A DNA stretch of 64,000 bases from Drosophila pseudoobscura (Eukaryota > Arthropoda > Insecta > Diptera > Drosophilidae). The notes below the pieces were generated by a model. The model was not told the origin of the DNA. It saw only the letters and a list, made by a program, of their open reading frames with translations, and searched no databases. Of the stretch, positions 1 through 16,300 are shown piece after piece. Position 1 is the first letter of the stretch, and every line of letters begins with the position of its first letter. Location of the stretch: assembly GCF_009870125.1 (NCBI RefSeq), contig NC_046683.1:60837869-60901868 (forward strand), given 5' to 3'. A program made the position numbers and the translations under genes.

Positions 1-2870
<2,870 letters not shown>

Positions 2871-3072
2871 TGAGGAACCCTGCTCCCTGCTCGGGGAACC
2901 CTGCTCTTGTAGCGGTGTCCGCGGACCGGAACGGCCTACGATAGCCCGGGGTTCCTGCTCTTCGACTGTTAACCCTAAATCCCCAAATCCTAGTGTAATC
3001 TATTCATACCTAAATCTAACGGATCTTTTCGGTTCGGTTCCGTTCGGCTCGGCTCGGCTCGGATCGGATTGA

Positions 3073-3945
3073 ATCCAATAATAATAATAGCTATTACGAT
3101 TATCGATAGAGAGTAAACGGCAATCTTTAAAAGTATTCCCCTATTTAATAAAAAAAAAACCCCTATTGTAAACTGTTTTTGTATATACCAAATATATAAA
3201 CACAAAAAATCCTTGCAATTTTTCATTCCTATAATTTTTTCCAGGGAAAACAAGATTCAACCGAAAAGGTTTCCTGTTTTTTTGCTCACAAATTTATGCA
3301 TGTCATGTCTTGTGTTTTATTTTTTAATAATTGAAAACCGTAAAGTGGGCTTTTCACAGTTATACAAGCAATACAGAATAGAGCGAGAGAAAAAATTTCA
3401 GTATAATGCGAAAACCAGAAGGGGTTTACAGCGGGGGGAGGCTTCCGAAAGGGAGCTTAGACAACAAAAATATAAAATCTGTTTGCAATATATGTTTAAA
3501 CTTCAAAATCATTTTTTAAGAAATGATAGGTATAATTTCTTTTTATTATCTATACATTATGCGCTTTAAAAAACAAGTCGCACTGTTCCGGTCTAAAGTT
3601 AAGACCATAGAAAAAAAGACAAAACCAATAGAATACACATATCACCATATGTTCATATTAGGAGCAAAAAAAAGAACATGCTTAAATCTTTCATGATCTT
3701 GAAAGATCACTTGAAGTGCATCCAATAATAACGGTAGCTATTACAATTATCGATAGAGAACAAACGGAAATATTTAAGTTTAAATTTAAATCTATTGTAA
3801 AGCGTTTTTGTGTAAAAAAATATATGAACTCAAAAAAACCTTGGCGTTTTCCATTTGTTCTTTCTTTTTCCTGGGAACCGAAAAGGTTTCCATATTCTGC
3901 TTTTTTTTGTTCACAAATTTATGCATGTCTTGCATTTTAATCAAT
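3073..3945 (+). repeat. Diverged direct duplication, about 225-260 bp, copies 3073-3330 and 3720-3945
   Basis: The two segments align in the same order. Both start with tccaataata, then gctattac.attatcgatagaga and aaacgg, then a gtttttgt block, then the shared blocks ccgaaaaggtttcc and cacaaatttatgcatgtc. The spacing is about 630-650 bp. Many substitutions and small indels separate the copies, so the duplication is old. The first copy contains the proposed mas poly(A) signal. I see no ORF or transposon ends. Confidence 0.75.
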
Positions 3946-4097
3946 TTAAATATTCCAAAATTTTAACGGAAAATATCAGCAAAAAAAAAAAAGGATCATC
4001 GGACACGAAATGAAGGATCTTCGGGAAACACTCAAAGGTGATATCTATTCCCAGAGGCGGAGCACAAAAAACTCACTCAAACTTGGATTTCTACTCA

Positions 4098-4165
4098 ACT
4101 CTCTCTCCCTCTCTCCCTCCCTCTGTCTCTCTTTCTCTTTCTCGCTCGCTCTCGCTCTCTTCTGT
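4098..4165. promoter_or_regulatory. CT/GA-rich tract upstream of nab (candidate GAGA-factor or Clamp site)
   Basis: About 65 bases of nearly pure pyrimidine on the + strand, mostly CTCT and CTCC units with CTCGCTCGCTCTCGCTCTC near the end. In flies such GA/CT tracts are typical of GAGA-factor or Clamp binding in promoters and 5' UTRs (family knowledge). It lies about 600 bp upstream of the chosen nab start codon. No TATA box is obvious next to it, so the transcription start is not placed. Confidence 0.4.
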
Positions 4166-4750
4166 GTGTGTACGGCCTCTGGAAATAAAAACTTACCCTC
4201 GAAAGAAAACTGGAAGCGCCAATACCCTTGCACTCCTCACCGCCCGACAGCCGCTCTCCTTCCACTGCTTTGTTTTTATCCCTGTTTTAACCCTTTCTCG
4301 TCTGCTACGTGATTTTATGCAGTGTCCTCGTTCCGCACTCCTCCCTGGAAGAAAACGAAAGCAGGGTCCGAGCGGTGCTGCTGCTTCGGAAAAAGGGTTC
4401 CCGAGCCGTCCACGCGGCAACACGACAACAGAACTTCATCTGGCCTCGAGCTGAGTGGATCGCATAGATCGAAAGAAGAGAAACCTTGCGAAGCGCGCTC
4501 TCGTGTGAAACGATACTGTTGCTCCTGCTCGATCCTAAGCGATCCCAAGCGATCCTCGAAAGAAATTAGTGTAGTCAAGATTGTAGATTGTAGTTGAATC
4601 CCGATCCCGATAGTGCATCCGTTTTTGTGTTCGTCGTTTGCTTTTGCATGCATTTTATTTTGGTTGTTTTTTTTTTGTGCCTGGTTCCTGTCCTCTTCCG
4701 TTGTGCCAAGTATCGAAAAGGATATCCATCACGATCATCGACACCCAGCA

Positions 4751-7700
4751 ATGGAGGCCAATGCCAATTCGCCCTCCACGCCGACCACAACTTCGTCTAC
4801 GGTGGTGGTGTCCACCCCCTCGCCTGCTGCCAGTACGAGCAGCAAGAGTCAGCACAGTCACAGCCACAGTCAGCCAGCATCCAGCGCGAGTCTGAGTCTG
4901 GCTCCAGCATCCACCTCCACCTCCGCCTCTGCCACACCCACCACCCACGTCACGCAATCGCAGCTGCTGACCACCAGCCTGGAGGCCGCCAAGCAGGAGG
5001 ATCTCTACAACCTGTCACTGGCCAGCGGTCTGTCCGAGGGTCAGCGCTCCCTCTCCGGCGCCCCGTCGGCATCCTCCAGCCCCATTCTGAGTCCGCAGGG
5101 CAAGATCTTCGGGAGGAATGCGAATGGAACAAGTAAGTGGAATGGAAGAGATTCCCCAATAATTATATAGATTGAGTTTGATAATTTTAAGTTCTTGATT
5201 AGACAGAGGGGATATCCGAAATTTGGGATACTCGTATCTAGATTATTTTAAAGGGGTTGTTGGGAATACAGATACAACCTTTAGAGGAAGCTGATTTTTG
5301 TTTACTAGTCCTTGACCCCTTTTCATGAGTAATAAATACAATACGTTTAGTTACTTCCAAAATTCTTTCAACTAAAATCATCCACCATTTTCATTCAAGC
5401 CATTTCGCCCCCTTTTTGCGAAATGATGAATACAAAATGTAAAGTCAGTTTCAAAAAAAATGTCACTTATGCGATAAGCAGATGTCCTTGGTCCTTGTTA
5501 TTTCTGATTTTTTCATAGTTTTTTCTCAATGAAAATCACTAATTTTAGCTTGCCGAAGATTAAGGTTCAGCTCTACCAATTTAAGGATTTAAGAAGAACC
5601 TCATAAGAACTATTCTGCCTTGCAGATGTCCTTTTCCTTATGTATGGTGATGTCCCTATCTATGGTTTCTATAGTATTTTCCTTTGGGAATCCATCACTA
5701 AACTTCCCTGAAGGCACATGCTGAAATTTTCGCGCTCTTTTTCGAGCTTCGCCTCGCAGTCCATTGTTCGGTGTTGCGTTCTGTTATGTAACGGAAACTG
5801 AGGAGAACCCCAGAAGAAGCTTGTCCCTTGCCCTAACGGACCTTGGGCCCGCTTAACAATAGAGGCCGCAGCAAAAGACAAAAAAAGTTACCTCTGCGCT
5901 CAGCCATTATTTATTTCCGAGGCAATTGTAGAAAGAATCGCGGATTGAGTTCCGGTTTCCACTTCCTTGGTGCTGCTGCCTAGCGCTCGGGGTGTCTGCT
6001 TAGCATATGTGTCTGCTCAAAGTTCTTTCTTTCTTTTCTGATCTGCTCCCAGGTAGCAATGGCAGTCGTCATCCAATGAGATCGACTCAGAGCCAGGTAA
6101 TGCAGCTTGCCAGTGGCAGCCGTTAGATCAACTTCATGATGATAGGCCCTGCCTTAGGGGTGACACACAATAGTTGTATAGAAAAAGTACAAGAAAAAAA
6201 ACCTAAGAAAAAACTCACCCCAAACATTGCGGGTAGCAAAGATCTCTCTCAGACTCAGACGCAGACTCAGACGCAGACTGCGAACCCCACCCCTATTCCG
6301 ATCCCCAGATTCAGCCAACGAGACGCGTTCTCTTCTCGCTGGAAAATGCTGATTGCAGAATACGTTTCCCGCCTCTGGCTCTGTCAAAGATGTCGCCAGG
6401 TTATGGTTATGGTTCGCTTTGGTTTGGTATGGTTTGGCCTGGGGTCTGGGGTCTGGCTTTGGGTCCTCCGTCGGCTGGCTGGCCATCATCGGGCCATTGG
6501 CACGTACTCGTACCAGCCAAGTTATTGCCACCAATGGAATTTTGATCGACAAGAATTTGGTCGTTTAAAAAGTTGGCTTTTAATTTATCGTTGTATATGA
6601 GAAATAGTTTCGGTTACTTGCCCATTGCCAATGCCATCTGAGGAGGGAGGCGGCCCCAGGCACAGGCACAGGTCCCAGGTCCCCAGGTCCAGCTCCAGGT
6701 CCAACTCCAGCACCAGCTTGAAGTCAAAGTCTGCGGCTGGCTGTTGCTTTTCTGTTTGTCCCGGCGTCTACTTTTTGCCCATAATCGAAGGCGATCGCAC
6801 GATTGACTGCTCCACGCACATACAAACACAAACACAAACAAACACACAGTCAGACCAGACGCATATTCTGTCTGGCCCATGGTCCCTGGTCCCTGGTTCC
6901 TGGTCTGGTCCCTATTCCTGGTGCTGGTGCCCACTCCTTCTGGGCAGCTGCTTGGTATGTGGCGTCGAATGTCATTATTGCTTCCAAGTGCCAACTAAAA
7001 AGTTACTGCAGTTAATTTTTTGTCCATTTTTACCATTTGCCGTTCGCATAAAAACAACATATTTAGCAAATGACAAAAGCAACAGCAACAACAGTGAAGA
7101 GCAGAGCACAAGCAGAAACAGAAGCAGGAGGAAACAACAACAACAAAAAACAGAACCGAACCCGCAAATTAAATAAATAAAAAATCAGCAACAATCTGAA
7201 GTAGAAGCAGAAAGAGAAAAAGAAGAGGAGCAGAGCAGAGCTCTCTCTGCAGCAGGCAGCGCGCATTGCGCAGGAGCAGCGCTGCCGATTATTCGAGTCT
7301 CTCTCCTTCCCTGACTCCCTGCCAGAAGATCTGGCTGTTATTCCTTCCCCCCCGCAGTACTCTGGCCTCCACCGTTGCCAGTGACATTATTTGTGTATTG
7401 AAATCACGTCTCATTTATTTATTGCTGCAAATGTATATATGTCCCTCTTCTTTCCTCACACGACTAGCCAGACAGACTCCCGACTCCCGATTCCCGACTC
7501 CCGACTTACGCAAGCCTGTGTTAAATACCCACACTGGAAAGGGTCGGGAGGGGGGTCTGCAAAGACTAGAAGTGTGGCCTGCTCTGTCCATTAACCCTTG
7601 AGCGGAAACTCTAGATGTTCAATAGCCGATTTGTTTAAATATGAGAGCTGCAAGTTAATGATTTTTAATTATATGAGAGCAATGGCACATGTAGCACTTT

Positions 7701-10700
7701 CACTTTCAACTATGAGAAGGCATTTTTGACAGTCCAGTTAACCTTGGTTATCCATTAGACTAATTATTGATCAACTTTCAAGCACTAATTGCGTGTTCAG
7801 TTTCGAGAGTCGTTCAGTTTCCGACCGATGCAATCAGCGCTGAAAATAAAGTTTCATTCTTTTTGCTTTCCTGCTAAACACCCATAACTTGTAACAGCCC
7901 CATGGACCCTTTGATGGGTTAATGACAAGAAGAACTGGCTGCAAGTGAGAAGAGCAAAGCGCATCGCATGTTGGTGGATGCGCTTGTACCTTGGTGCTGC
8001 TGACTGCTGACGCCTCTGCTCCCAGAGAGTCCGCAGAGTCGCAAAAAACAGTAAAAGACGAAGCAGAAGAATCAGCCAGCAATCGATGTACGAGGCTTTT
8101 TCTGCTCTGTTATAATTTAGTTGGCCCGCAGCTCGTTTTTCTATTAATTAAAGATGCTGCTGCTGCTTCTGGCTGCTGGCCGCTGGCTTCTGCCTGGATG
8201 GCAGTGGCGACTGTCGCCGACTGAAATATTCTCACATAATTATTTACGATTTGACATAATCATCATCTACAGCGACAGAGTCGTCAGTCTCGTCCATTTT
8301 GGACTGTGGTGCCATAACAGTAACTGCTGCCTCAGCGATCCGGGAATCTTGAAATCATTAGGATGCGAGGGCAATAAATCGCTCAAGAACCCAAGAAAAC
8401 TTCCATTTTCTGTACATTTCACACGGAATTCAAGGAATTAAGGAATCCCCCTTCCCCTGGGCGCGCATCTCTTCTTTCTCTTTATTTATTATATTATTTT
8501 TTTTGCTAAAAATCGAAAGTGATAAAACCGAAAAAATTAAATGAGGAGAGATTAAAATGATCCTGGCAATCCTCGGCGGGGTCTGCGGGGTCTGCGGGCA
8601 TGCGTGACGCATTTCTAACGAGTTTGCCGACTCGCACCGCATCGTATCGGATCGGATCAGATCCTTCGGGACCAAAGGGTTGAATCAGCATATCTCACTT
8701 TCCCTCTCTCTCTTTCTGTTATGCAGATGAGACGAGCTCACGTTCCCCTTCCCTCGACTCTTGCCTCATCCTTTTTCTGTGCTTTTTTTTCTTTCGTTCG
8801 TTCGTTCTCGCTTGTCCTCTTGCCTTGCCTAAAAAGGGTTAGGTTAGGGTCCAGACGTCCGTCGAGTTTTTTTTTTTTAAGGGAAAAAAGCGATTTAATT
8901 AAAATTTTTTTCTTATAGGCTCGGAACATTGTGAGAACGGCCCCGGCCAGAACTTAATAAATATCATTTTTTTTTCCTCCTGTTTTTCTGTTTTTTGGTT
9001 GAAAACTGTTTTCAAGCCTTTCCCTTTCTGCTCTTCCTTGTGCGTCTTTGCAGTGATCACCACATCCCGGCCGGGCAACGAGGCGGAGGTGCAGCTGTAC
9101 CGAGTGCTCCAGCGGGCCAGTCTTCTCGCCTACTACGACACGCTCCTCGAGATGGGCGGTGACGATGTGCAGCAGCTGTACGACGCCGGCGAGGAGGAGT
9201 TTCTCGAGATCATGGCTTTGGTGGGCATGGCATCCAAGCCCCTGCACGTGCGGCGTCTGCAAAAGGCCCTGCATGAGTGGGCCAACAATCCCGGCCTGTT
9301 CCAGGGCGTCCTCATGCCGCAGCTGGGTAAGAGTGATCCTCCCAGCCAGCTCCTGGCATCCTTGACTAAACGGGTGATGATGCTTCCAGGTCTGTGTGAG
9401 ACACCGCCCAAGCCAGCGCTGGTCTTCAATCCGGACACCACGCCTGCCCTGCCCCGCCAGAAATTTCCCTCCTTCAATGCAACAGGTTCCTTCCAGGCCT
9501 CGCCGGCCCCGGTTCCGGCCCCTGGTCCGGTTGTGACCGCGACCGCGACGGCGCCGGCGGTCACGACTGTCCCCCATTTAATATCCCAAATTAGTTGCAC
9601 CTCGGTGCCCGTCCTGCCCTCCATTGTCCTGCCCTCCACAACACCCCTGACTAGCAATCCCAATCCCCAGACACATTCCAATGCCAATCCCAGCAGTATG
9701 ACAGGATCAGCGGCCTGTGTCTCGGTTAGCACAGCCCACCAGGTCTCCTCCAGCTCGCCCCAGCTGACGCCGGTCCTCACCGAGATGCAGATCCAGCGCA
9801 TCACCATGTGCGCGGAGAAGATCGGCCGCCAGCTGCCGCAGCGGGAGCCACGCGCCCAGACCACCCGGAAGCGCACCACCCGCGAACTGGAGCAGGTGAT
9901 AGCCATGAGCGAGCACGATCCGCGTCGCATGGACGAGATCCGTAAGTACTCGGCCATCTACGGCCGCTTCGATTGCAAGCGCCGCCCGGAGAAGCCCCTC
10001 ACCCTCCATGAGGTGTGCGTGAACGAGGCGGCCGCCCAGCTCTGTCGCAATCCCCAGACCATCTGGTTGCTTACCCGCCGCGACGAGCTCTTCCCGCTGG
10101 CGCGGCAGATCGTCAAGGATGCAGGATTCGGCCACTCGGCGAGCATAGCCCGCTACGGGGGACTGCTCACCCAGCTGCCGGGTGCCCATGGTGCGGGTGG
10201 AGCGCGGGGCTCTGGCTCTGGCTCGGGCTCGGGCTGTGTGCCCAGCGATGTTGACTGCGAGTCGAGCGATGCGTCGATGCCGCCCAAGCGGCAGCGTCTC
10301 TCCTCCACGGAGGCGGCACAGCTGCCCATGGACCTCAACAGGGTAAGGAAGACTGAATCCGTAGAGCCGTAAGTGCGTCGCCTGGTGCAGTGCTTCAGCT
10401 TCAGCCAACAGCTTTCGGGGAGCTTTCCAGCTTGGGGGCGGGGAGATAACCAAAACTTTGCTTTGCAGCTTTCGCGATCCGCAGAACACAAATACTAACA
10501 CTAACATATAATCCAGAGGTTCTTTTAAGAATATCTGGGATAGCTTTGGGATCGGTTTTCAGCCATACCATATCACTCCCTTCTTATGGGGGAACCCTCT
10601 TTGTAAATAGAACTTTCAATCGGTAGAAATCCGTACTATCTTAGTATTATTATAAAGTAATCAGTATTATCTTAGATTGTTGTGTTTTTTGACTATAGAT

Positions 10701-11646
10701 ACTTCTGGTATTTTGTTTGTAACGTTGATCTTTGATCTTTACTTAACACCCACTCTTCGCCTTGCCACTAACCCCTTACGCTTAGTTACTATAGTCAAGC
10801 ATCGATTATATATAGCCAAAAGTTATTTAGTCGGTAGTCCTTTGCAATATATTGATTGTTGTACCTCCTCCTCTGTTGAGTCAATAAATAAATGAGTCCT
10901 ACGAAATATCCAATTGTCTATTCTTCCTTTTGCCATACAAACTCCACAAGAACTCTCTTCTTGCCACGCTTAGCTTCAAGCTTCAATTCGTAGTACGATT
11001 TTTGTAGCCCCTGCAGAGACTTTAATCCTTGATCTCATTGATAACCCATACATAAAAGGAAGCTGTGGAGGACTCGCGCTACAATCTCTTTGCCATGTAC
11101 CAGAAGTTCGCCAAGCCGCCATTCGACCTTACGGAGATCGCCAAGTTCTCGTGAGTATGAGAGAGAAATCCTTTTTTTGAATTTAACTAAAACTCGTCCT
11201 GATCGTTCCTATCCAGGCTGGGCAAGACGGCCGACTTTGAGGACAACGACTCGCGGTTCTCCTTCAGCAACTCCTCCAGCTCCCCGCCAATGCCAGTGAG
11301 TATGTGTTGGAGCGCTATGCGTGCAGTCCGCCCCGGAGGGAGACCCCGAGTAAAGAACGATTTGTCTCGCCCATCTTCCCCCCCACAGACGGCCTGCAAT
11401 GGTCTGGAAGGTGAGCGGTCGCCCCTCTCCCGCCAGATGGATGCCTCGTCCACGCCCTGCGAATCTGTGGACTTAAGTGGCACCGTCTCCGCGCCCTCAA
11501 CTCTGAGCGGCGTCCAGGTCATCTCCGCTGCCGGGGACAACATCATAGCCGTGGCCAATCCCGCCCTCGCCCTCAGTCCCACACTGAACGAAGTTCTGGC
11601 CCTGAAAAGGAATGCGGCCGCCGCTGCCGCCTCCCCGGAAGCCTAG
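4751..11646 (+). CDS. nab: nab, NAB-family transcriptional cofactor
   Basis: Nuclear NGFI-A-binding protein family cofactor; fly Nab works with zinc-finger factors such as Rotund and Squeeze in wing and neural patterning (family knowledge). Exons: 4751-5132, 9054-9326, 9390-10342, 11059-11150, 11217-11295 and 11389-11646; 678 residues, all phases fit. The start is the ATG at 4751 (AGCA before, G after); the open frame extends upstream to 4613 but reads like 5' UTR. A Ser/Thr/Ala-rich N-terminus is followed by the conserved first NAB domain (9060-9300: EAEVQLYRVLQRASLLAYYD and EEEFLEIMALVGM), then a low-complexity linker, then the second domain (9780-10140, including LTLHEVCVNEAAAQLCRN). The 63-nt intron at 9327-9389 and the 93-nt intron at 11296-11388 both lack stops and are multiples of three. 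Reading past 10342 gives an alternative C-terminus ending at 10372. Confidence 0.92.
5133..9053 (+). other. Large first coding intron of nab
   Basis: 3.9 kb from the donor gtaagt at 5133 to the acceptor at 9053. It holds no gene I can support. It contains a 12-bp tandem run (about 6247-6280), a GGTCC-type repeat run (6664-6706), CA-rich DNA near 6820-6850 and long AT-rich stretches. Its size in a compact gene suggests it carries enhancers, which is inference. Confidence 0.7.
6247..6280. repeat. Short tandem repeat, 12-bp unit cagactcagacg
   Basis: About three imperfect copies of a hexamer-based unit (cagactcagacgcagactcagacgcagactg) inside the nab intron. It does not keep a coding pattern and looks like an ordinary minisatellite. 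Confidence 0.7.
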
Positions 11647-13341
11647 CTGAAGAAACAGAGATCCGATCCTCCGATCCTCTGTTGTAGTGCCAGATTTAGA
11701 TGTATAAATCGTTATAATTCAAGTGCAATTCCATTAGTTTAGATTCGTCCAAGAGGAATATTTTTTTTAGTATGTCGCTTAAGTGAATGATTAGTTTGTA
11801 ATCTCTGTGATCTATACTAAAATATACTTGCTGTAATAAATGCATCATTTATTAATATAGAAGAAAATAAAACTCTAGTAAAGTTCAACCAGAATAAGAA
11901 AAATCTTTCATTTCTTTCGAATCAAAGAGAACCCCACTAGCATCACGGATAATGGTTACAGCCATCCCCATTAACTAGCACGCATTGTTGCCACGCAATA
12001 CAGGTTTATAAGGGTTTTTATTATATCCCTCGATATAGCACTGATAGCACATTGCACGACGACGACGGGGCAGGGCAGCCAGCAGCGCAGCAGCAGAATT
12101 TTCCGATCATGGATTGGCTTATAATGGCCTTTGGGCTATCACTGCAAATTGAGAGATCATCGCTATCATTGATCACAATTGCAGATCACAATTGATATTG
12201 ACGGATCGTGTTTACATTTGCGATTGTGGGCAAACCCTTTGTGCAGCTCTTGACACCGCAAAAGGCAAACCCTTGCAAACCCTTGCGAAAATTTGGTCTG
12301 TTGTCTGGGAATCGGGTAATGATGATATTAACACCCTTGTGGCATGTGAGGTGGGGTTTCGCGAAGCGGTTTAGGTATGCAAATTTAGCAAAAAAAAAAA
12401 CAAGAGAAGGAGATTCTTGGGATGCAAATTTTGTTGGCATTATTGATGATGATGATGATGATCAGATCAGGGATCAGTGCCCCTTCTGCTTTACTTTCGC
12501 TGTTGTGATTGAAACTTAATTTTAAAGAGATGAATGAGATCAGGGGCAGGGAAGGCAGTTTAATGAACTCTCGCTTAAGCACTAAATCATCTGCCAGATG
12601 CGATTGGAATCACAATGTGGATGCAGCACACAAAAGACCCGAGCAACCGAGAACCCCAGCCATGTGGCCACAAATGCGCGGGAGGCGTTCTGACTTCTAA
12701 AAGGATTCGTCTTACATTGTGTCTGGCATTTGATTTCTGTTCATCTGCTGTTTCTACTGTTGACTTAAATTGGGGCAGGGGATGTTCTGATGCTCTGCCC
12801 CTTTTGTTCGGCGAGAGACGGAGATGGCGCCCAGGCGATAGAAGGAACCTTGAAGACATCGCTGCGCCTGCGATCAGTTATGCAAATCCGCGCTTGTGGC
12901 TTCTTTCAATGCAATTACAATGCAGTTCATGTCCAGGCATCCTCGCATCCATGCATCCTCGCATTTACATAACCCTCTCCTAGGGGTGGCCCAAGACGCG
13001 ATCATTACCAGCATGATCGATGAAGCGTCTTGCCCTCGATTTGCATAAGCATAAGCGTCAGGCCAAGGCACAACCCTCAAAGGGGATCGCGCTGCGTCCA
13101 GGCACATGACCCGGGGATTAGACATCGCCGCGGTGTCATGAGAACAAAGGCCAAGACAAAAGGTCCAGTGTCAATATTTGCACTCGATCGCAGATCCCAC
13201 AGCCCAGAAGCCAGAAATTCCCCGAGTTCCGAGAGTTTTACGCTTACAGAATCTGAGAGGAAGTTTACTTCGAGTTGGGGGAGAGCTTATTACATAGGTA
13301 GAAAAAAAATACAATGGATAGAAGTGGATGGCATCTCAATC
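11647..13341. other. nab 3' UTR and intergenic region
   Basis: nab poly(A) signals AATAAA are at 11835-11840 and 11866-11871. The rest, to the end of the minus-strand protease gene, shows no supportable gene or RNA. It contains a short GATGAT run (about 12443-12463) and several ATGCAAAT/TTTGCAT-type words. Open frames here are short and unlike any protein I recognise. Confidence 0.6.
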
Positions 13342-16300
13342 TCAGGTCGTCTCCTGGACGCGCTCGATGATCCAGTCCATGAAGTACTGGGTGCTAGAGT
13401 AGACGCCGGGCACCTCCGGCCTCGCACACCCAATGCCGTACGAGACCACGCCGATCAGATAGAAGCGCACGCTGTTCTGGTACGGCTCGGGTATCATCAG
13501 TGGGCCACCGGAGTCGCCCTGGCAGGTGTCCTTGCCGCCGGTGAGGACGCCAGCACACACGACCGCACTGTCGAACTGGTCGGCGGAGAAGTAGCGTTTC
13601 TGCTTGGCGTAGCTCTCGCGGCACTGCTCGTTGTCGAAGATGGGAATCTGTAGCTCGTTCAGCACGGTGGCCGATTCCCCGCCCTCCTGGGTCTTGCCCC
13701 AGCCAGCCACGAAGGGCATGTAGCCTACATAGGACTTGCCCCGCAGCTGTGGCGTGTGGGGCAGGCAGATGGGGGTGATCTTGTCCGTGAACTGCACGTT
13801 CCGCTCCAGATAAAGAATGGCAATGTCGCTGCGTCCATTTTGGCGATTGTACTCCGGATGGGACACATACTGAAAGCAGAGAATACTCCAGTTATAAGAA
13901 GTATAGACCTTGGGATATATTAGACCTACTCGGATCACATTAATGTCCACATGGCGCGTCTCGGTGTCCGTGGAGAGATCATGTTCGCCCAGTCGCACGA
14001 AAATTCTGCAATCAATTGATAGTTTTAGGACAGAGCTCTGGAGAGAGGAGAAACTTTCACTTACAGGTCCTGACGGATGCAGTGGGCAGCTGTGAGCACA
14101 TGTCTGGCGGTGATCAGAGTGCCACCGCACTTGAACGGCGACGAGGAGGGATCATCGTAGCCCAAGAGTGCAATCCAGGGCCAGGCCCCCTTGCGACTCA
14201 CCTCGCCGCCAACGATCTTCTTGAAGGTGTTCAGAGTGTAGCCACATCCCTCCTCCACATTGGGCAGACGTCGGGGCACATCCTCCGTGCTGACTGTGGG
14301 AGTGACTACCGGCTCATTCGTCGCCGTCTGGCCATTGGGGCAGCAGACCGTGGAGCCTACGTTGCCACAGATGCGCTGCGAGGCCTGCAGGAAGCTCACG
14401 AAGGTGGAATCCTTCTGCTTGGCAATCAGTTGATTGAGCAACAAAGGGCAGCTTTTGATATCTGATGCGGGAATGCAGACGGTTAGAGGCAGTCGAGAGG
14501 TACACACGGAGGTACGGAAATACTAACCGACGCAATTGCCGGGCTTGGTGTCCGGTCCACGGCATACGGGTCCACGGAGCTCCACCAGCGGTGCCGCCGA
14601 GGTAACCGGAGCACGCGTCGTTGTCGTCGTTGTGGTGGTGGTGGGTGGTCGCTGCGTGGTCAGGAAGGGATTGCGATTGGGCACATCTGGCGGCGGCTGA
14701 GGACCCACAAACGGTTGCTCTTTGGGAAAGAAGGGATTGGATGGCCGCTCTGTGGTCTGTGGATTATTCTGCGGAGAAGTACAGCACAGCTGCGGGGAGG
14801 GAGAAGCAAGAGAAGCCAAAGCTCAGCATAACCGCAAAAGTTGAGAAATGAGAGAAAGAGTGTGTGCTCCCTACCACCGGATCCCCATTGAAGTTGCGGG
14901 TGCCACAGCTGCGTTGCAGGGCGATCACATAGCGCTCAGCGCGCTCTCTGCTGGTGCTCTGGAATACGTTCACCACCTGGGGGCAGTATCTAAGCGCCAC
15001 GCAGCTGCCATAGTAGTTCTCTGGAGTGATGCAGTTCTGACGAACTGGAAGAGAGAGGGCACAACGGAGAGGTTCCACATTAGAGGACGAAAGACGAAGA
15101 TCGGAAGCCAAGTTGTGGGTTAGTCTTTGGGCGGGACTGATTGAAAATATGACACAACCATTGAATTGTTAAACATATCTATGGTTTTTTTAGTAGGAAA
15201 TAATTGGAACAATGAGTAAAATATTAGTATTAGGTTACTTTTACCGAATGTGGCCACAAAAGATGTGTCTGTGAGGAAAAGTTAGTCGAAAAAGATATGA
15301 TATATGTAGTTCTGATCTAAACAATTCCAGCAACGCTCATATAAGTCTCAATCCCAATAGCCTTTTATACTATAATATTGATAGATTACCGAAACTTAAC
15401 TCAGCAATTTTTTTTATAAAAACCCCTTTGAAATCAAGAATATTCCTCATTTTTTGTAGGCATACCAACACAAGGGGTGGGGTTAGTTTAGTCCGATTCT
15501 TTGCACTACGATTTACATATAGTAATAAAAACTTTGACACTTCTAACAATCTACACACTTAATCATTAACACAAAACACTCGACAAAAAACCCCACGCAA
15601 AAGTAAACAAAGACAGAGACGAGGCAGCTCTAAGGAAACGCCTCACTGGTAATAACCACCTGTCCACACGTCCACATCTGAGTTTGAGTCTGAGTTTGAG
15701 TCCGAGTCCGAGTCCGACCTTGGCGACTGGTTTCACGAAATTGAACTGGAATTGAACTTGAACGCGATGAGCCGAAATTTATAATAAATAACTTAAGACA
15801 CCATTTTGTGCAGTTCATACAAATTGCCCTATTAACCGGTGCGACAGGTGGAAATGGATCGAAAGACTTGAGCAACGAACTTGCCATGAACTTGTATCCG
15901 CGCCTACTCTCTTACACTCATACATATGTACATACATATGTGTCTTTGGGTATCTTTGGATAATCAAATCAATATTTGGACCAATTTAGTTATTCCCATT
16001 CGAATTGGCTGAAACTCGCTGAACATTTTATGAGTTTTGATTAGTTTAAATTCGGATTCTGATTCTGATTCTGATTTTCGTTGCTGTTAATGGAACTGGT
16101 TTTGGGATGGCGCGGATTAGTTGTTTGTTTGCTCACATCACATCGTTAAAAGTTCCACAGAAATGAGAAATGATAGATAGATATGTGTATTAGGTAGTAG
16201 CCAGGTCTGAAAGCTTTCTACTAATTAAGTACGAGTACAAGTACGAGTAACTACCTTGCCGGCGCTGATTGTTAAATTGAGCGAAGGCGGACGGCTCGCC

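Larger units (their letters stand above)
2871..4750. other. mas 3' UTR and mas-nab intergenic region
   Basis: There is no supportable gene here. A GC-rich start is followed by a short pentamer run (ggctc/ggatc type, about 3030-3068). A plausible mas poly(A) signal AATAAA lies at 3147-3152. Beyond it the DNA is AT-rich and contains two diverged copies of one segment (reported as a repeat). From about 4100 the sequence becomes CT-rich and leads into the probable nab promoter and 5' UTR. Confidence 0.6.

Noticed and set aside
6053-6096. Possible 44-nt coding exon of nab with good acceptor and donor
   Set aside because: It joins the first exon in frame, but its length puts TGA at the start of the next exon (9054). 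Skipping it keeps the frame. At most it is a poison exon.
11930-13300. Search for tRNA, snoRNA or transposon ends in the nab-protease interval
   Set aside because: No A/B box pair, terminal inverted repeat or reverse-transcriptase motif could be seen by eye.
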